Positions 56,053 to 64,000 are shown, counted from the stretch's first letter. The stretch: DNA of 64,000 bases from Cellulomonas xiejunii (GCF_024508315.1 NZ_CP101987.1:3286001-3350000), one strand, 5' to 3'. Program-made: numbers and translations. Notes: generated from the letters alone by a model not told the origin.

Positions 56053-57104
56053 CACAGGGAGGCTCCGACCACTCGGCGCGAGATCGCGTTGGCGGACAGG
56101 ACGAGGGTCAGGCCGATGATCGCCTCGAACAGGCCGATGGCCGTCGCGTAGGAGAACTGGCTCGACCCGATGCCGACGCGGTACAGGTACGTCGCGATGA
56201 CGTCCGCCGTCGGGTACAGCAAGGGGTTGTACAGGAGCAGGATCTTCTCGAACCCGACCGCCATGAACGACCCGATATTGAGGATGAGCAGCACGACCAT
56301 CGTCGGGCGGATGCCCGGCAGCGTGACGTGCCACGTCTGGCGCCAGCGGTTGGCACCGTCGATGCGCGCGGCCTCGTACAGCTGCGGGTCGATCGTCGAC
56401 AGCGCGGCGAGGTAGAGGATCGTGCCCCAGCCGACGGTCTGCCAGATCTCCGAGGAGATGTAGATCGTCCGGAAGAACTCCGGCAGCTGCATGAACCCGA
56501 TCGCCTCGCCGCCGATGGCGGTGATGATCTGGTTGACCGTGCCGCGGATCGCGGTGAGCTGGAACACCAGCCCCGCGACGATGACGATCGACATGAAGTG
56601 CGGCAGATAGGAGATCGTCTGGACGATCCGCTTGAACCGCTGCGAGCGCAGCTCGTTGAGCATGAGCGCGAGCACGATCGGCAGCGGGAAGATGATCACC
56701 AGGCTCAGGACCCCGAGGACCAGGGTGTTCTGGAAGACGTTCCAGAACGTGGGGTCGTTGATGAACATCCGCACGTAGTGCAGACCGACCCACTCCTCGC
56801 CGAAGATCGACCCGCCCGGGCGGAACCGCCGGAACGCGATGACGTTGCCGAACATCGGGACGTAGCGGAAGATCGCGAAGAACAGCAACGGCAGGATCAG
56901 CAGCGAGTACAGCTGCCAGTCGCGGCGCAGCGCGCGCCGCCACGTCATGTGGCCGCCGCGACGCTTGCGTGCCGCGCGACCGCCGGGCCCCTGTGGCGCG
57001 TCGGCCGCGCCGCGTGCGGCGACGGCGGGGGCGGGGTCGTGGGCGAGGGCGGCCTGCGAGGCGCCCGAGCCGACGGTCACACCGTCCGTGGACAATGCGT
57101 TCAC
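56049..57104 (-). CDS. Carbohydrate ABC transporter permease (LplB-like)
   Basis: A 351-residue permease. Residues 1-52 are a flexible Ala/Gly/Arg-rich tail, then RRDWQLYSLLILPLLFFAIFRYVPMFGNVIAFRRF, the LplB opening. The EAA loop is YEAARIDGANRWRQTWHVTLPGIRPT. The start is uncertain: GTG 57104 is shown, GTG 57080 and ATG 56948 are alternatives, since none has an ideally spaced ribosome site. It is first in the operon, about 170 bp downstream of a LacI-type operator. Confidence 0.9.
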   Translation of the reverse strand: MNALSTDGVTVGSGASQAALAHDPAPAVAARGAADAPQGPGGRAARKRRGGHMTWRRALRRDWQLYSLLILPLLFFAIFRYVPMFGNVIAFRRFRPGGSIFGEEWVGLHYVRMFINDPTFWNVFQNTLVLGVLSLVIIFPLPIVLALMLNELRSQRFKRIVQTISYLPHFMSIVIVAGLVFQLTAIRGTVNQIITAIGGEAIGFMQLPEFFRTIYISSEIWQTVGWGTILYLAALSTIDPQLYEAARIDGANRWRQTWHVTLPGIRPTMVVLLILNIGSFMAVGFEKILLLYNPLLYPTADVIATYLYRVGIGSSQFSYATAIGLFEAIIGLTLVLSANAISRRVVGASLW

Positions 57105-57273
57105 CACCCTTCGGAGGTGAGGAGCACCGCGGGGGCGCTCGGGTGGTGACGGTCGTGGCCGTGCGGCGACGAACCGGTCTGCGCCGGGTTCACGTCCTGC
57201 TGCGCCTGCATCGATCTCCACGCCCTCGTGGCCGAAACGTGTCGACGGGTGGTCCCCATCGGGTGTGGCCGAC

Positions 57274-57292
57274 ACGTTAGGCAAACGTTTGC
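57274..57292 (-). promoter_or_regulatory. LacI operator abutting the -10 box of the ABC operon
   Basis: GCAAACGTTTGC (57281-57292) is a perfect 12-bp palindrome with central CG. On the minus strand the -10 box TAACGT (57279-57274) starts one base after it. The divergent LacI gene at 57485 is the likely regulator. The rest of 57105-57484 holds the ABC leader and the LacI promoter; no gene is seen there. Confidence 0.75.
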
Positions 57293-57393
57293 GGTGCCGT
57301 CAACCCGCGAGACCGAACCGAGACCGGAGCGGGCACGAGGGACCATCCGGACGGACCACCGACGCGTCACGCGGCGTCGTGCGGCCGGGATGC

Positions 57394-57415
57394 TACCGTC
57401 GTCCCGAAACTTGCG
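57394..57415 (+). promoter_or_regulatory. Promoter and possible operator of the LacI gene
   Basis: TACCGT (57394-57399) is a TANNNT -10 box. CGAAACTTGCG (57405-57415), an imperfect CG-AA-TT-CG inverted repeat, lies over the expected start site and may be an autoregulatory site. Confidence 0.35.
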
Positions 57416-57484
57416 AGCCGTCCCGGGCGCGCCGTCGGCCGGCCCCGCCGACCGCGCTGGGGGCCCCGGTCAGAGGAGACCTTC

Positions 57485-58519
57485 GTGGCCACGTCCAGCG
57501 ACAACCGGCGGACCGTGACGATCGCCGAGATCGCGACGCTCGCCGGCGTCTCCGTGCCCACCGTGTCGAAGGTCCTGAACGGCCGCGCGGACGTCGCCGC
57601 CTCGACGCGCGCACGCGTCGAGGCGATCCTCGAGGAGCACAGCTACCGACGGCGCCGCGGGCGCGGGTCGGGCGACCCGAACCTCATCGACCTGGTCTTC
57701 CACCACTTCGACAACGCCTGGGCGCAGGAGGTCATCAAGGGCGTCGAGGACGCCGCCGCCGCGCACCGCGTCGGCGTGGTGCTCTCGGAGCTCGGCGGGT
57801 CCCACCGGCCCCAGCAGGAGCTCATCGACGACATCCTGGCCAGGCGTCCGCTCGGGGTGCTCCTGGTCCTGTCGAGCCTCGACACGACGCAGCGTCACCA
57901 GCTCGAGTCGCGGTCGATCCCCTTCGTCGTCGTCGACACCTGGGGGGAGCCGCCCGCGGGGGTCCCGACGGTCGGTTCCAACAACTGGAACGGCGGGCTG
58001 ATCGCCACCCGCCACCTGCTCTCCCTCGGGCACCGGCGGATCGCCGTGATCGCCGGCCCGTCCGACGTGCTGTGCTCCCGGGCACGCGTCGACGGCTACC
58101 GCAGCGCTCTGGAGGAGGCGGGCATCCGCCCCGACCCGGAGCTCGTGCGCTGGGGCGACTTCCACGTCGACGGCGGCTACAAGCACGGGCTCGAGCTGCT
58201 GTCCCGCACCGACCGCCCCACCGCGATCTTCGCCGGCTCCGACTACCAGAGCCTCGGCGTCATGCGCGCCGTGCGTGAGCTGGGCCTGTCGATCCCGGAG
58301 GACGTCTCCGTCGTCGGGTACGACGACATCCCCCTGGCCCAGTGGCTCGGCCCGTCCCTGACCACCGTGCGCCAGCCGCTGCGCGAGATGGCCGGCACCG
58401 CCACCGAGATGGTCCTGAGCCTGGCCTCGGGTCAGCACCCCGCGAACCTGCGGATCGACCTCGCGACCGAGCTCGTCGTCCGCGAGTCGACGGCACCGGC
58501 GCCCGCGGGCACGCTCTAG
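57485..58519 (+). CDS. LacI-family regulator of the ABC/GH39 genes
   Basis: A 344-residue regulator. The helix-turn-helix is VTIAEIATLAGVSVPTVSKVLNGRADVAASTRARV (residues 11-45). The effector domain has LIDLVFHHFDNAWAQEVIKGVEDAA, RRPLGVLLVLSS, NNWNGGLIATRHLLSLGHRRIAVIAGP and VVGYDDIPLAQW, a set common in xylan and xylo-oligosaccharide repressors of actinobacteria. GTG 57485 follows GAGGAG. It is divergent from the ABC operon, whose promoter carries a perfect LacI palindrome. Confidence 0.92.
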   Translation: MATSSDNRRTVTIAEIATLAGVSVPTVSKVLNGRADVAASTRARVEAILEEHSYRRRRGRGSGDPNLIDLVFHHFDNAWAQEVIKGVEDAAAAHRVGVVLSELGGSHRPQQELIDDILARRPLGVLLVLSSLDTTQRHQLESRSIPFVVVDTWGEPPAGVPTVGSNNWNGGLIATRHLLSLGHRRIAVIAGPSDVLCSRARVDGYRSALEEAGIRPDPELVRWGDFHVDGGYKHGLELLSRTDRPTAIFAGSDYQSLGVMRAVRELGLSIPEDVSVVGYDDIPLAQWLGPSLTTVRQPLREMAGTATEMVLSLASGQHPANLRIDLATELVVRESTAPAPAGTL

Positions 58520-58526
58520 CTCACCC

Positions 58527-58548
58527 GGTCGCGCGCCCGGGCGCGACC
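58527..58548. terminator. Bidirectional terminator between LacI and GH95 genes
   Basis: GGTCGCGC (58527-58534) pairs with GCGCGACC (58541-58548) in the 37-bp convergent gap. Confidence 0.65.
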
Positions 58549-58556
58549 ATCACGGG

Positions 58557-61019
58557 TCAGGCCGGCGCCGCAGCCACGACCCGACGCCCCGGGCGCAGCG
58601 TCACCTGGCGACGCTCGGCAGCCCCCCGCTCGCGCACGTCGACGACGACCGGACGGTCCGCCTCGAGCACCGCACGCTCCACGCGCCCGTCCCGCCACGC
58701 CAGCTCCGTCAGCCGCAGCCCCCCGCGCAGCCGCAGGCCCCGCACGCGTCCCGTGGGCCACGCCGCAGGGAGCGCCGGCAGCAGGTGGACCTCGCGCACG
58801 CCGTCCGGGCCGCGCCGGTGCGCCTGCACGAGTGCCTCGGCGACCCCGGCCGTGAAGCCCAGGTTGCCGTCGATCTGGAACGGCGGGTGCGCGCACAGCA
58901 GCGACCTGTAGACCCCGCCGCGCAGGGGCCCGTCGCCTACGGACGGCTCCGCGTCCACGGGGTGCAGGAACGCCGTGACCAGGTCCGCGACCCCGTCGAC
59001 GTCCCGCAGCCGGGCCCGCAGCGCGAGCCGCCACGCGAGCGACCAACCCGTCGAGTCCGGCCCGCGCGCGTCCAGGGTCCGCAGCGCGGCCGCCGTGAGC
59101 GCCGGCGCGGAGTCCGGGTCGATCGACGTCCCCGGGAACACCCGGTAGAGGTGCGACTGGTGCCGGTGCCCCGGCTCCGCGTCGGGCACGTCGGTGCGCC
59201 ACTCCGCGAGCCGCCCGTCGGGCGCGACGCGCTCGGTCGGCAGCCGCTCGAGCGCACCGTCGACGGCCGCACGCAGGTCCTCGTCGTGGTCCCCCGCGGC
59301 CGGCGCGAGGCGGCGCACGTGCTCCAGCAGGTCACGGATGATCGCGAGGTCGGACGTCGTCGAGACGGACACGGCCGCGGGACGGCCGTCGGGCAGCAGG
59401 TAGTGGTTCTCCGGGCTGGTGGCGGGCGACGTCCCGAGCGTGCCGTCGGGCAGCTCGACGAGCAGGTCGAGCACCGCGAGCGCTGCGCCCCGCACCACCG
59501 GCCAGTGCCGGCGCAGCGCCGCGTCGTCGCCCGTCCAGTCGTGGTGGTCCACGACGTGCCGGGCCAGCCACGCGCCTCCCAGCGGCCAGCTCGACCAGCT
59601 CGCGGAGTCGTGGCCGCGCCCCGTCGGGCCCGTGAAGCACCAGGGGTCGCTGTTGTGGTGGGCCACCCAGCCACGCACGCCGTACAGCGTGCGCGCCGTG
59701 CCCCGGCCCGCGTCGGAGAGCCGGTCGAGCCAGCCCAGCAGCGGCTCGTGGCACTCCGCCAGGTCGCCGACGAGCGTGGGCCAGTAGTTCATCTCCGTGT
59801 TGATGTTGATCGTGTAGTTGGAGCTCCACGGCGGCCGCACGCTCGCGTTCCAGATGCCCTGGAGGTTCAGCGGCAGGGTGCCCGGACGTGAGCCGGCGAC
59901 CGTCAGGTAGCGGCCGTGCTGGAAGGCCAGCACCGCGAGGTGCGGGTCCGCCGTACCGTGCGCGTGCCGCGCGAGGCGGGTGTCGAGCGGCAGGTCCGGT
60001 GCGACGGCGTCGAGGTCGAGCGTCACCCGGCCCATGAGTGCGGCGTGGTCCGCGACGTGCCGCGCGGCGATGCCGTCGACGTCCGCGACCGCCCGACCCA
60101 GCCCGGCGAGCGCGTCCGCCGCGACCCGGGCACGGTCGCCGTGCAGCGTCCCGGTCGCGACGTCGTGGTCGGTGGCGGTGGTCAGGACGACCCGCAGGCG
60201 ACGGACGCCGCGGGCGCGGACGGCACCGTCGACGACGTCCACCCGGGCACCGTCGTCGGGATCACGGTCGGGGTCACCGTCGGCGAGCACCGCGAGCGCC
60301 ACCGCCGCGTGCACGGCGCGCCCGCCGTACCGGACGGGGTCGGGGCCGTCGACCCAGTCGGGCAGGACGTGCGACGGCATGTCGAGCGTCGCGAGCACGA
60401 CGGCCGCGCGCGGGTGCGCGTCCGGTGCGGCGACGGGCGTCGGCGCACCGGCCCACGGGTGCGGCGAGGTGAGCCGCACCCACGCCTCGCCGCCGCCGGG
60501 CGCCGCGGCGTCGGCCGCCCGCTCCAGCAGCAGCGCACCGTCGGGGTGGCTCACCAGCACGTCCTGCCGCCACGGCACGTCGGCGGTGGACGCCCAGGTC
60601 GTCGTCACGACCCCGCGGGCGAGGTCGAGGGTCCGGCGGTAGCCCGCCCCGCCCGCGGCGTCGGGCTGGTCGAGCAGCACGTCGACCAGCGGCTGGTACG
60701 CCTGCACCCAGCCGCTCTGCAGGCGGGCCAGCTCGGCCTCGGCCGCCAGGGGGTCGCCGTCCGCGAGCAGCCGGCGCGCACGGCGCACGACGCCCGGCGC
60801 GCCGTCCGGACCCAGCGGTCCGACAGGCTCGACGGGACCGTCGTGCGGCGCTCCCGACCAGCACGTGTCGTCGTTGACCTGCAGCCGCTCGTGCGCGGTG
60901 CCGCCGTGCACCATCGCGCCGATGCGCCCGTTGCCGACCGGGAACGCGTCCGTCCAGGTGCGCGCCGGCTCGTCCAGCCGCAGCAGCAGCGGCGGTGCGT
61001 CCACGTCGTCGTCGGTCAC
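58557..61019 (-). CDS. Alpha-L-fucosidase, GH95
   Basis: A roughly 820-residue inverting glycosidase. The N-terminal domain starts LDEPARTWTDAFPVGNGRIGAMVHGG and QVNDDTCWSGAPHD. The (alpha/alpha)6 barrel has PLNLQGIWNASVRPPWSSNYTININTEMNYWP, which includes the Asn that activate water, and HRHQSHLYRVFPG. The C-terminal HPPFQIDGNLGFTAGVAEAL contains the catalytic-region Asp. No signal peptide is seen, so it works inside the cell, removing L-fucose (or L-galactose) from xyloglucan-type oligosaccharides. The GTG start at 61019 is tentative; 61025 is an alternative. It is 33 bp from the divergent methyltransferase gene. Confidence 0.93.
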   Translation of the reverse strand: MTDDDVDAPPLLLRLDEPARTWTDAFPVGNGRIGAMVHGGTAHERLQVNDDTCWSGAPHDGPVEPVGPLGPDGAPGVVRRARRLLADGDPLAAEAELARLQSGWVQAYQPLVDVLLDQPDAAGGAGYRRTLDLARGVVTTTWASTADVPWRQDVLVSHPDGALLLERAADAAAPGGGEAWVRLTSPHPWAGAPTPVAAPDAHPRAAVVLATLDMPSHVLPDWVDGPDPVRYGGRAVHAAVALAVLADGDPDRDPDDGARVDVVDGAVRARGVRRLRVVLTTATDHDVATGTLHGDRARVAADALAGLGRAVADVDGIAARHVADHAALMGRVTLDLDAVAPDLPLDTRLARHAHGTADPHLAVLAFQHGRYLTVAGSRPGTLPLNLQGIWNASVRPPWSSNYTININTEMNYWPTLVGDLAECHEPLLGWLDRLSDAGRGTARTLYGVRGWVAHHNSDPWCFTGPTGRGHDSASWSSWPLGGAWLARHVVDHHDWTGDDAALRRHWPVVRGAALAVLDLLVELPDGTLGTSPATSPENHYLLPDGRPAAVSVSTTSDLAIIRDLLEHVRRLAPAAGDHDEDLRAAVDGALERLPTERVAPDGRLAEWRTDVPDAEPGHRHQSHLYRVFPGTSIDPDSAPALTAAALRTLDARGPDSTGWSLAWRLALRARLRDVDGVADLVTAFLHPVDAEPSVGDGPLRGGVYRSLLCAHPPFQIDGNLGFTAGVAEALVQAHRRGPDGVREVHLLPALPAAWPTGRVRGLRLRGGLRLTELAWRDGRVERAVLEADRPVVVDVRERGAAERRQVTLRPGRRVVAAAPA

Positions 61020-61052
61020 GACCACACCCAACCACGGTGGCAGGATCGTCCG

Positions 61053-61514
61053 GTGCACGTCGCCTTCTTCGAGCCCCGGATCCCCGGCAACACCGGCAAC
61101 GCCATCCGCATGTGCGCGGGCACGGGGGCGACCCTGCACCTCGTGGAGCCGCTGGGGTTCGAGCTCACGGAGGCCCGCCTGCGGCGCGCCGGCCTGGACT
61201 ACCACGACCTCGCGCACGTCGTCGTCCACCCCGGTCTGGACGCGCTGCTGACCGCGCTGCCGACGTCGCGCGTGTGGGCGTTCACGACGCAGGCGACCCG
61301 CCGGTACACCGACGTGCCGTGGCGCGACGACGACGTCCTGCTGTTCGGCCCCGAGCCGCAGGGCCTGCCGCCGCACGTCCTGGCCCACCCCCGCGTCGAG
61401 GACCAGCTGCGCATCCCGATGCTGCCGGGCCGGCGGTCGATGAACCTGTCGAACGCCGCGGCCGTCGCGACGTACGAGGCGTGGCGCGCGCTCGGGTTCC
61501 CCGGCGGGGTGTGA
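61053..61514 (+). CDS. trmL: tRNA (cytidine/uridine-34-2'-O)-methyltransferase
   Basis: A 153-residue minimal SPOUT methyltransferase. VAFFEPRIPGNTGNAIRMCAGTGATLHLVEPLGF is the TrmL opening with the conserved Asn-Arg. LLFGPEPQGLPPHVL and IPMLPGRRSMNLSNAAAVATYEAWRALGF form the knot that binds S-adenosylmethionine. TrmL methylates the wobble base ribose of leucine tRNAs. CAGGAT and six bases precede GTG 61053, another possible leaderless start. Confidence 0.94.
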   Translation: MHVAFFEPRIPGNTGNAIRMCAGTGATLHLVEPLGFELTEARLRRAGLDYHDLAHVVVHPGLDALLTALPTSRVWAFTTQATRRYTDVPWRDDDVLLFGPEPQGLPPHVLAHPRVEDQLRIPMLPGRRSMNLSNAAAVATYEAWRALGFPGGV

Positions 61515-61555
61515 ACGGCGCGACGCGCAAGGACGTCGGCTGCGAGCATCGGGAC

Positions 61556-63406
61556 ATGTTCACGACCCGACCGGTGCTGACCGGGACGCTCGGCATGGTC
61601 GCCTCGACGCACTGGCTCGCCAGCGCGGTCGGGATGCGCACGCTCGAGGCCGGCGGCAACGCGTTCGACGCGGCAGCCGCCGCGGGATTCACGCTGTCCG
61701 TCGTCGAGCCGCACCTCAACGGCCCCGGCGGGGACGCACCGGTCATCGGGCACCGCGCCGCGGACGCGCACACGTTCGTCGTGTGCGGGCAGGGCGTCGT
61801 CCCGGCGCTGGCGACGACCGAGGCGTACCGCGAGCTGGGCGTCACGGAGGTCCCGGGCACCGGGCACCTCGCGGCCGTCGTCCCCGGGGCGTTCGGGGCG
61901 TGGCTCGACCTGCTCGCGCGGTACGGGACGCTGCCGCTGGCCGACGTGCTCGGCCCCGCGATCGGCTACGCGCGGGACGGGTACCCGCTCGTGGCGGCAG
62001 CCGCGCGCACGGTCGCGACGGTCTCGGACATGTTCCGCGCGCACTGGCCGACGAGCGCACAGGTGTACCTGCCCGGCGGCGTGCCGCCGGGCCCGGGCGA
62101 GCGGTTCCGCAACCCGGACCTCGCGCGCACGTTCGAGCGGCTCCTGGCCGAGGCGTCCGCGGCGGGGCCCGACCGTGAGGCGCAGATCGAGGCGGCGCGC
62201 CGGGCGTTCTACGAGGGCTTCGTCGCGGAGACGGTCGATGCGTTCGTCGCGGGGACGCCCGTGCTCGACGCCACGGGCCGCGCGCACACGGGGTTCCTGC
62301 GCGCGGACGACCTCGCCGCGTGGCGGGCGACCGAGGAGCCGACCGTGGCCGTCCCCTTCGCGGGGGTCGAGGTGCACAAGACCGGCCCGTGGGGCCAGGG
62401 GCCGGTGCTCCTGCAGCAGCTGCGGCTGCTCGAGGCGCTCGGTGTCGAGGACCTGGTCCGCGACGTCGTCGAGCGCGAGGGGCGCGGGGCCGACGACCGT
62501 GGCGGCCCGCAGGCCGAGCTCGTGCACGCCGTCGTCGAGGTCGCGAAGCTCGCGTTCGCCGACCGTGACGCCTGGTACGGCGACAGCGCGGACGTACCGC
62601 TGGACGCGCTGCTGTCCACGGCGTACGCGGTCGAGCGGGCGGCCCTGGTGGGCGCGGGCGCCGACGACGGCTTCCGTCCCGGGGCGCCGGCCGGTCGGCC
62701 GCCGCGCCTGGCCCGGGCCCTGGTCGCGGCCCGTGCACTCGCCGACGCGGGCGGGCCGGACGGCGACGGCGGGCCGCTCGGGGCGGGGCTGGGCGAGCCC
62801 ACGGTCGCCCCCACGGGGCTGACCCGGGGCGACACCTGCCACGTCGACGTGGTCGACCGCTGGGGCAACCAGGTGTCAGCGACACCGTCGGGTGGCTGGC
62901 TGCAGTCGAGCCCCGTCGTCCCCGGCCTGGGGTTCGCGCTGCCGACGCGCGCCCAGATGTGCTGGCTGGAGGACGGGCTGCCCGCGAGCCTGGTGCCGGG
63001 GCGTCGCCCGCGGACGACCCTGAGCCCGGCACTGGCGCTCGGGGCCGGCCACGGGTTCGCGTTCGGCACCCCCGGCGGCGACCAGCAGGACCAGTGGCCG
63101 GTGCCGTTCCTGCTCCGGCACGTCGTCGGCGGGTCGGACCTGCAGGCCGCGATCGACGCGCCGACGTGGCACTCGACGCACGTCCACGGGTCGTTCCACC
63201 CGCGCGCGCACACGCCCCGCGGCGTGGTCCTGGAGTCGCGGCTGGGAGCCGACGTGCCGGGCGCGCTGGAGGCCCGTGGTCACGCCGTGGTGGACGCCGG
63301 AGCGTGGTCGCTCGGCCGGTTGAGTGCTGCGGGCGTTGCGCCGAACGGGTGGTTGTACGCTGCAGCGAACCCCCGCGGGCAGCAGGGGTACGCGACGGGC
63401 CGGTGA
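61556..63406 (+). CDS. Gamma-glutamyltransferase family protein
   Basis: A 616-residue Ntn-hydrolase-type protein. GMRTLEAGGNAFDAAAAAGFTLSVVEPHLNGPGGD is the GGT N-terminal block. The autoprocessing site is GDTCHV, giving Thr427 as catalytic nucleophile of the small subunit, followed by VDRWGNQVSATPSGGWLQSSPVVPGLGFALPTR. No export signal is present although classical GGTs are secreted, so it may be an intracellular amidase or cephalosporin-acylase-like member. An Ala/Gly-rich segment at about 365-415 precedes the cleavage site. Its substrate is unknown. Confidence 0.88.
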   Translation: MFTTRPVLTGTLGMVASTHWLASAVGMRTLEAGGNAFDAAAAAGFTLSVVEPHLNGPGGDAPVIGHRAADAHTFVVCGQGVVPALATTEAYRELGVTEVPGTGHLAAVVPGAFGAWLDLLARYGTLPLADVLGPAIGYARDGYPLVAAAARTVATVSDMFRAHWPTSAQVYLPGGVPPGPGERFRNPDLARTFERLLAEASAAGPDREAQIEAARRAFYEGFVAETVDAFVAGTPVLDATGRAHTGFLRADDLAAWRATEEPTVAVPFAGVEVHKTGPWGQGPVLLQQLRLLEALGVEDLVRDVVEREGRGADDRGGPQAELVHAVVEVAKLAFADRDAWYGDSADVPLDALLSTAYAVERAALVGAGADDGFRPGAPAGRPPRLARALVAARALADAGGPDGDGGPLGAGLGEPTVAPTGLTRGDTCHVDVVDRWGNQVSATPSGGWLQSSPVVPGLGFALPTRAQMCWLEDGLPASLVPGRRPRTTLSPALALGAGHGFAFGTPGGDQQDQWPVPFLLRHVVGGSDLQAAIDAPTWHSTHVHGSFHPRAHTPRGVVLESRLGADVPGALEARGHAVVDAGAWSLGRLSAAGVAPNGWLYAAANPRGQQGYATGR

Positions 63407-63505
63407 GGGCGGCAGGCCGGTCATTGCCCCCATGACACGGCCGTGACCTGGAGTGTCACAGGTGCACGTCGGGGACGATGACTTTCATGTGAACGCTCAA
63501 CATCG

Positions 63506-63529
63506 GGACGAATCAGACATCGGATGTCT
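63506..63529. promoter_or_regulatory. First copy of a 19-bp repeat, with a palindrome
   Basis: GGACGAATCAGACATCGGA (63506-63524) matches the copy at 63580 at 18 of 19 bases. Here it continues into a perfect inverted repeat, AGACAT-CGG-ATGTCT (63515-63529). Confidence 0.65.
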
Positions 63530-63579
63530 CGGGCTGTCACAGGGCCCATCATGAGGGTTCTGTGAGGAATTGACCGCCA

Positions 63580-63598
63580 GGACGATTCAGACATCGGA
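63580..63598. promoter_or_regulatory. Second copy of the 19-bp repeat, at the promoter
   Basis: GGACGATTCAGACATCGGA starts 74 bp after the first copy. It covers the -35 to -10 spacer region of the downstream gene and should allow repression. Confidence 0.65.
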
Positions 63599-63605
63599 GC
63601 ACCGC

Positions 63606-63618
63606 TACCGTCGGAGAC
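63606..63618 (+). promoter_or_regulatory. Leaderless-type -10 box of the last gene
   Basis: TACCGT (63606-63611) is followed by 7 nt (CGGAGAC) and ATG 63619. Confidence 0.5.
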
Positions 63619-64000
63619 ATGCCCTACGACGTCGTGGATGCGCACCTGCAGGTATGGGACCCGGAGTCGGTCCACTACCCGTGGATGTCACAGGATCCTT
63701 CACTCCTGCGCCGCGCCTACCGAGTCCGCGACCTCGGCGGAGCACTGGACGAGCACCACGTGGACGGCGTGGTGCTCGTCCAGTCCGCCGACAACCGCGC
63801 GGACAGCGAGCACCTGCTCTTCCAGGCGCTCTGCTCGCCGCACGTGCTGGGCGTGGTCGCCTGGGTTCCCCTCGACACGCCGGACGAGGCCGCGAACCAG
63901 CTCGACCAGTGGCGCGTGGAGCCCATCGTCGGCATCAGCCACCACGTCGACCGCGAGGCCGACGCCGGGTGGCTGCTGGGCGACGGCGTCGACGAGGGGC
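63619..64000 (+). CDS. Amidohydrolase, L-fuconolactonase-like (3' end cut off)
   Basis: The first 127 residues of an amidohydrolase-2 family protein; the gene runs off the window. It opens YDVVDAHLQVWDPESVHYPW, close to L-fuconolactonases and related lactonases, though the usual metal motif DxHxH appears as DAHLQ, with Gln for the second His. LDEHHVDGVVLVQSADNRADSEHLL and VVAWVPLDTPDEAANQLDQW also fit. It would hydrolyse a sugar lactone such as L-fucono-lactone, in line with GH95 and the fuconate dehydratase elsewhere in the window. Two 19-bp repeats precede it. Confidence 0.75.
   Translation, partial: MPYDVVDAHLQVWDPESVHYPWMSQDPSLLRRAYRVRDLGGALDEHHVDGVVLVQSADNRADSEHLLFQALCSPHVLGVVAWVPLDTPDEAANQLDQWRVEPIVGISHHVDREADAGWLLGDGVDEG

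Overview
The window is very GC-rich chromosomal DNA from a Gram-positive actinobacterium. It most resembles a cellulolytic member of Micrococcales such as Cellulomonas or a close relative. This is inferred from coding bias, the DUF3151-purA and fba neighbourhood, the lipoprotein and sortase-like signals, many GTG starts, and glycoside hydrolases for plant cell-wall sugars. No rRNA, tRNA, insertion sequence, phage gene or CRISPR array was seen.

Layout. 1-9190: an amidohydrolase, a secreted-type nuclease homologue, purine genes purC, purD and purA (split by a large FN3 surface protein), and DUF3151. 9362-12427: a partner-switching module, with a PAS/GAF/SpoIIE phosphatase carrying its own kinase-like ATPase domain between two STAS antagonists. 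12501-16539: fructose-bisphosphate aldolase, a SpoU methyltransferase, an IclR regulator and NhaA. 16728-32124: an acid-sugar catabolic island. It holds a TRAP transporter (DctP/Q/M), KduI, an IclR regulator, KduD, two 2-hydroxyacid dehydrogenases, a zinc alcohol dehydrogenase, two further SDRs, a GntR/FCD regulator, an L-fuconate-dehydratase-like enolase, KDPG aldolase and a KDG kinase. 32187-42363: housekeeping genes (DedA, HAD phosphatase, an orphan AAA ATPase, LemA, a membrane protein, pyrE, an OmpA-domain protein, a lipoprotein, two SDRs, recQ). 42417-58519: a LacI-controlled glucuronoxylan unit (mannonate dehydratase plus GH67 alpha-glucuronidase), an aldo/keto reductase, a YbjN protein, and a LacI-controlled ABC uptake operon with GH39, DUF624 and GH42. 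58557-64000: a GH95 fucosidase, a TrmL-type methyltransferase, a gamma-glutamyltransferase-like protein, and the start of an amidohydrolase resembling L-fuconolactonase, cut by the window end.

How the parts fit. KduI and KduD turn unsaturated uronate products into 2-keto-3-deoxygluconate (KDG). GH67 and mannonate dehydratase can feed KDG from glucuronate. KdgK and Eda then split it to pyruvate and glyceraldehyde-3-phosphate. The fuconate dehydratase, GH95 enzyme and fuconolactonase-like protein suggest a second, non-phosphorylated L-fucose route, in which several of the unassigned dehydrogenases may act. No polysaccharide lyase or uronate isomerase is present, so part of each route must lie elsewhere.

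Regulation is unusually readable. There is an IclR-type palindrome before the TRAP operon, paired 15-bp repeats between the fuconate dehydratase and a divergent dehydrogenase, two LacI palindromes that each abut a -10 box, and a pair of 19-bp repeats before the last gene. About ten genes have a TANNNT-like -10 box 6-8 nt before the start codon, the arrangement of leaderless mRNAs. Several intergenic gaps hold very long near-perfect hairpins.
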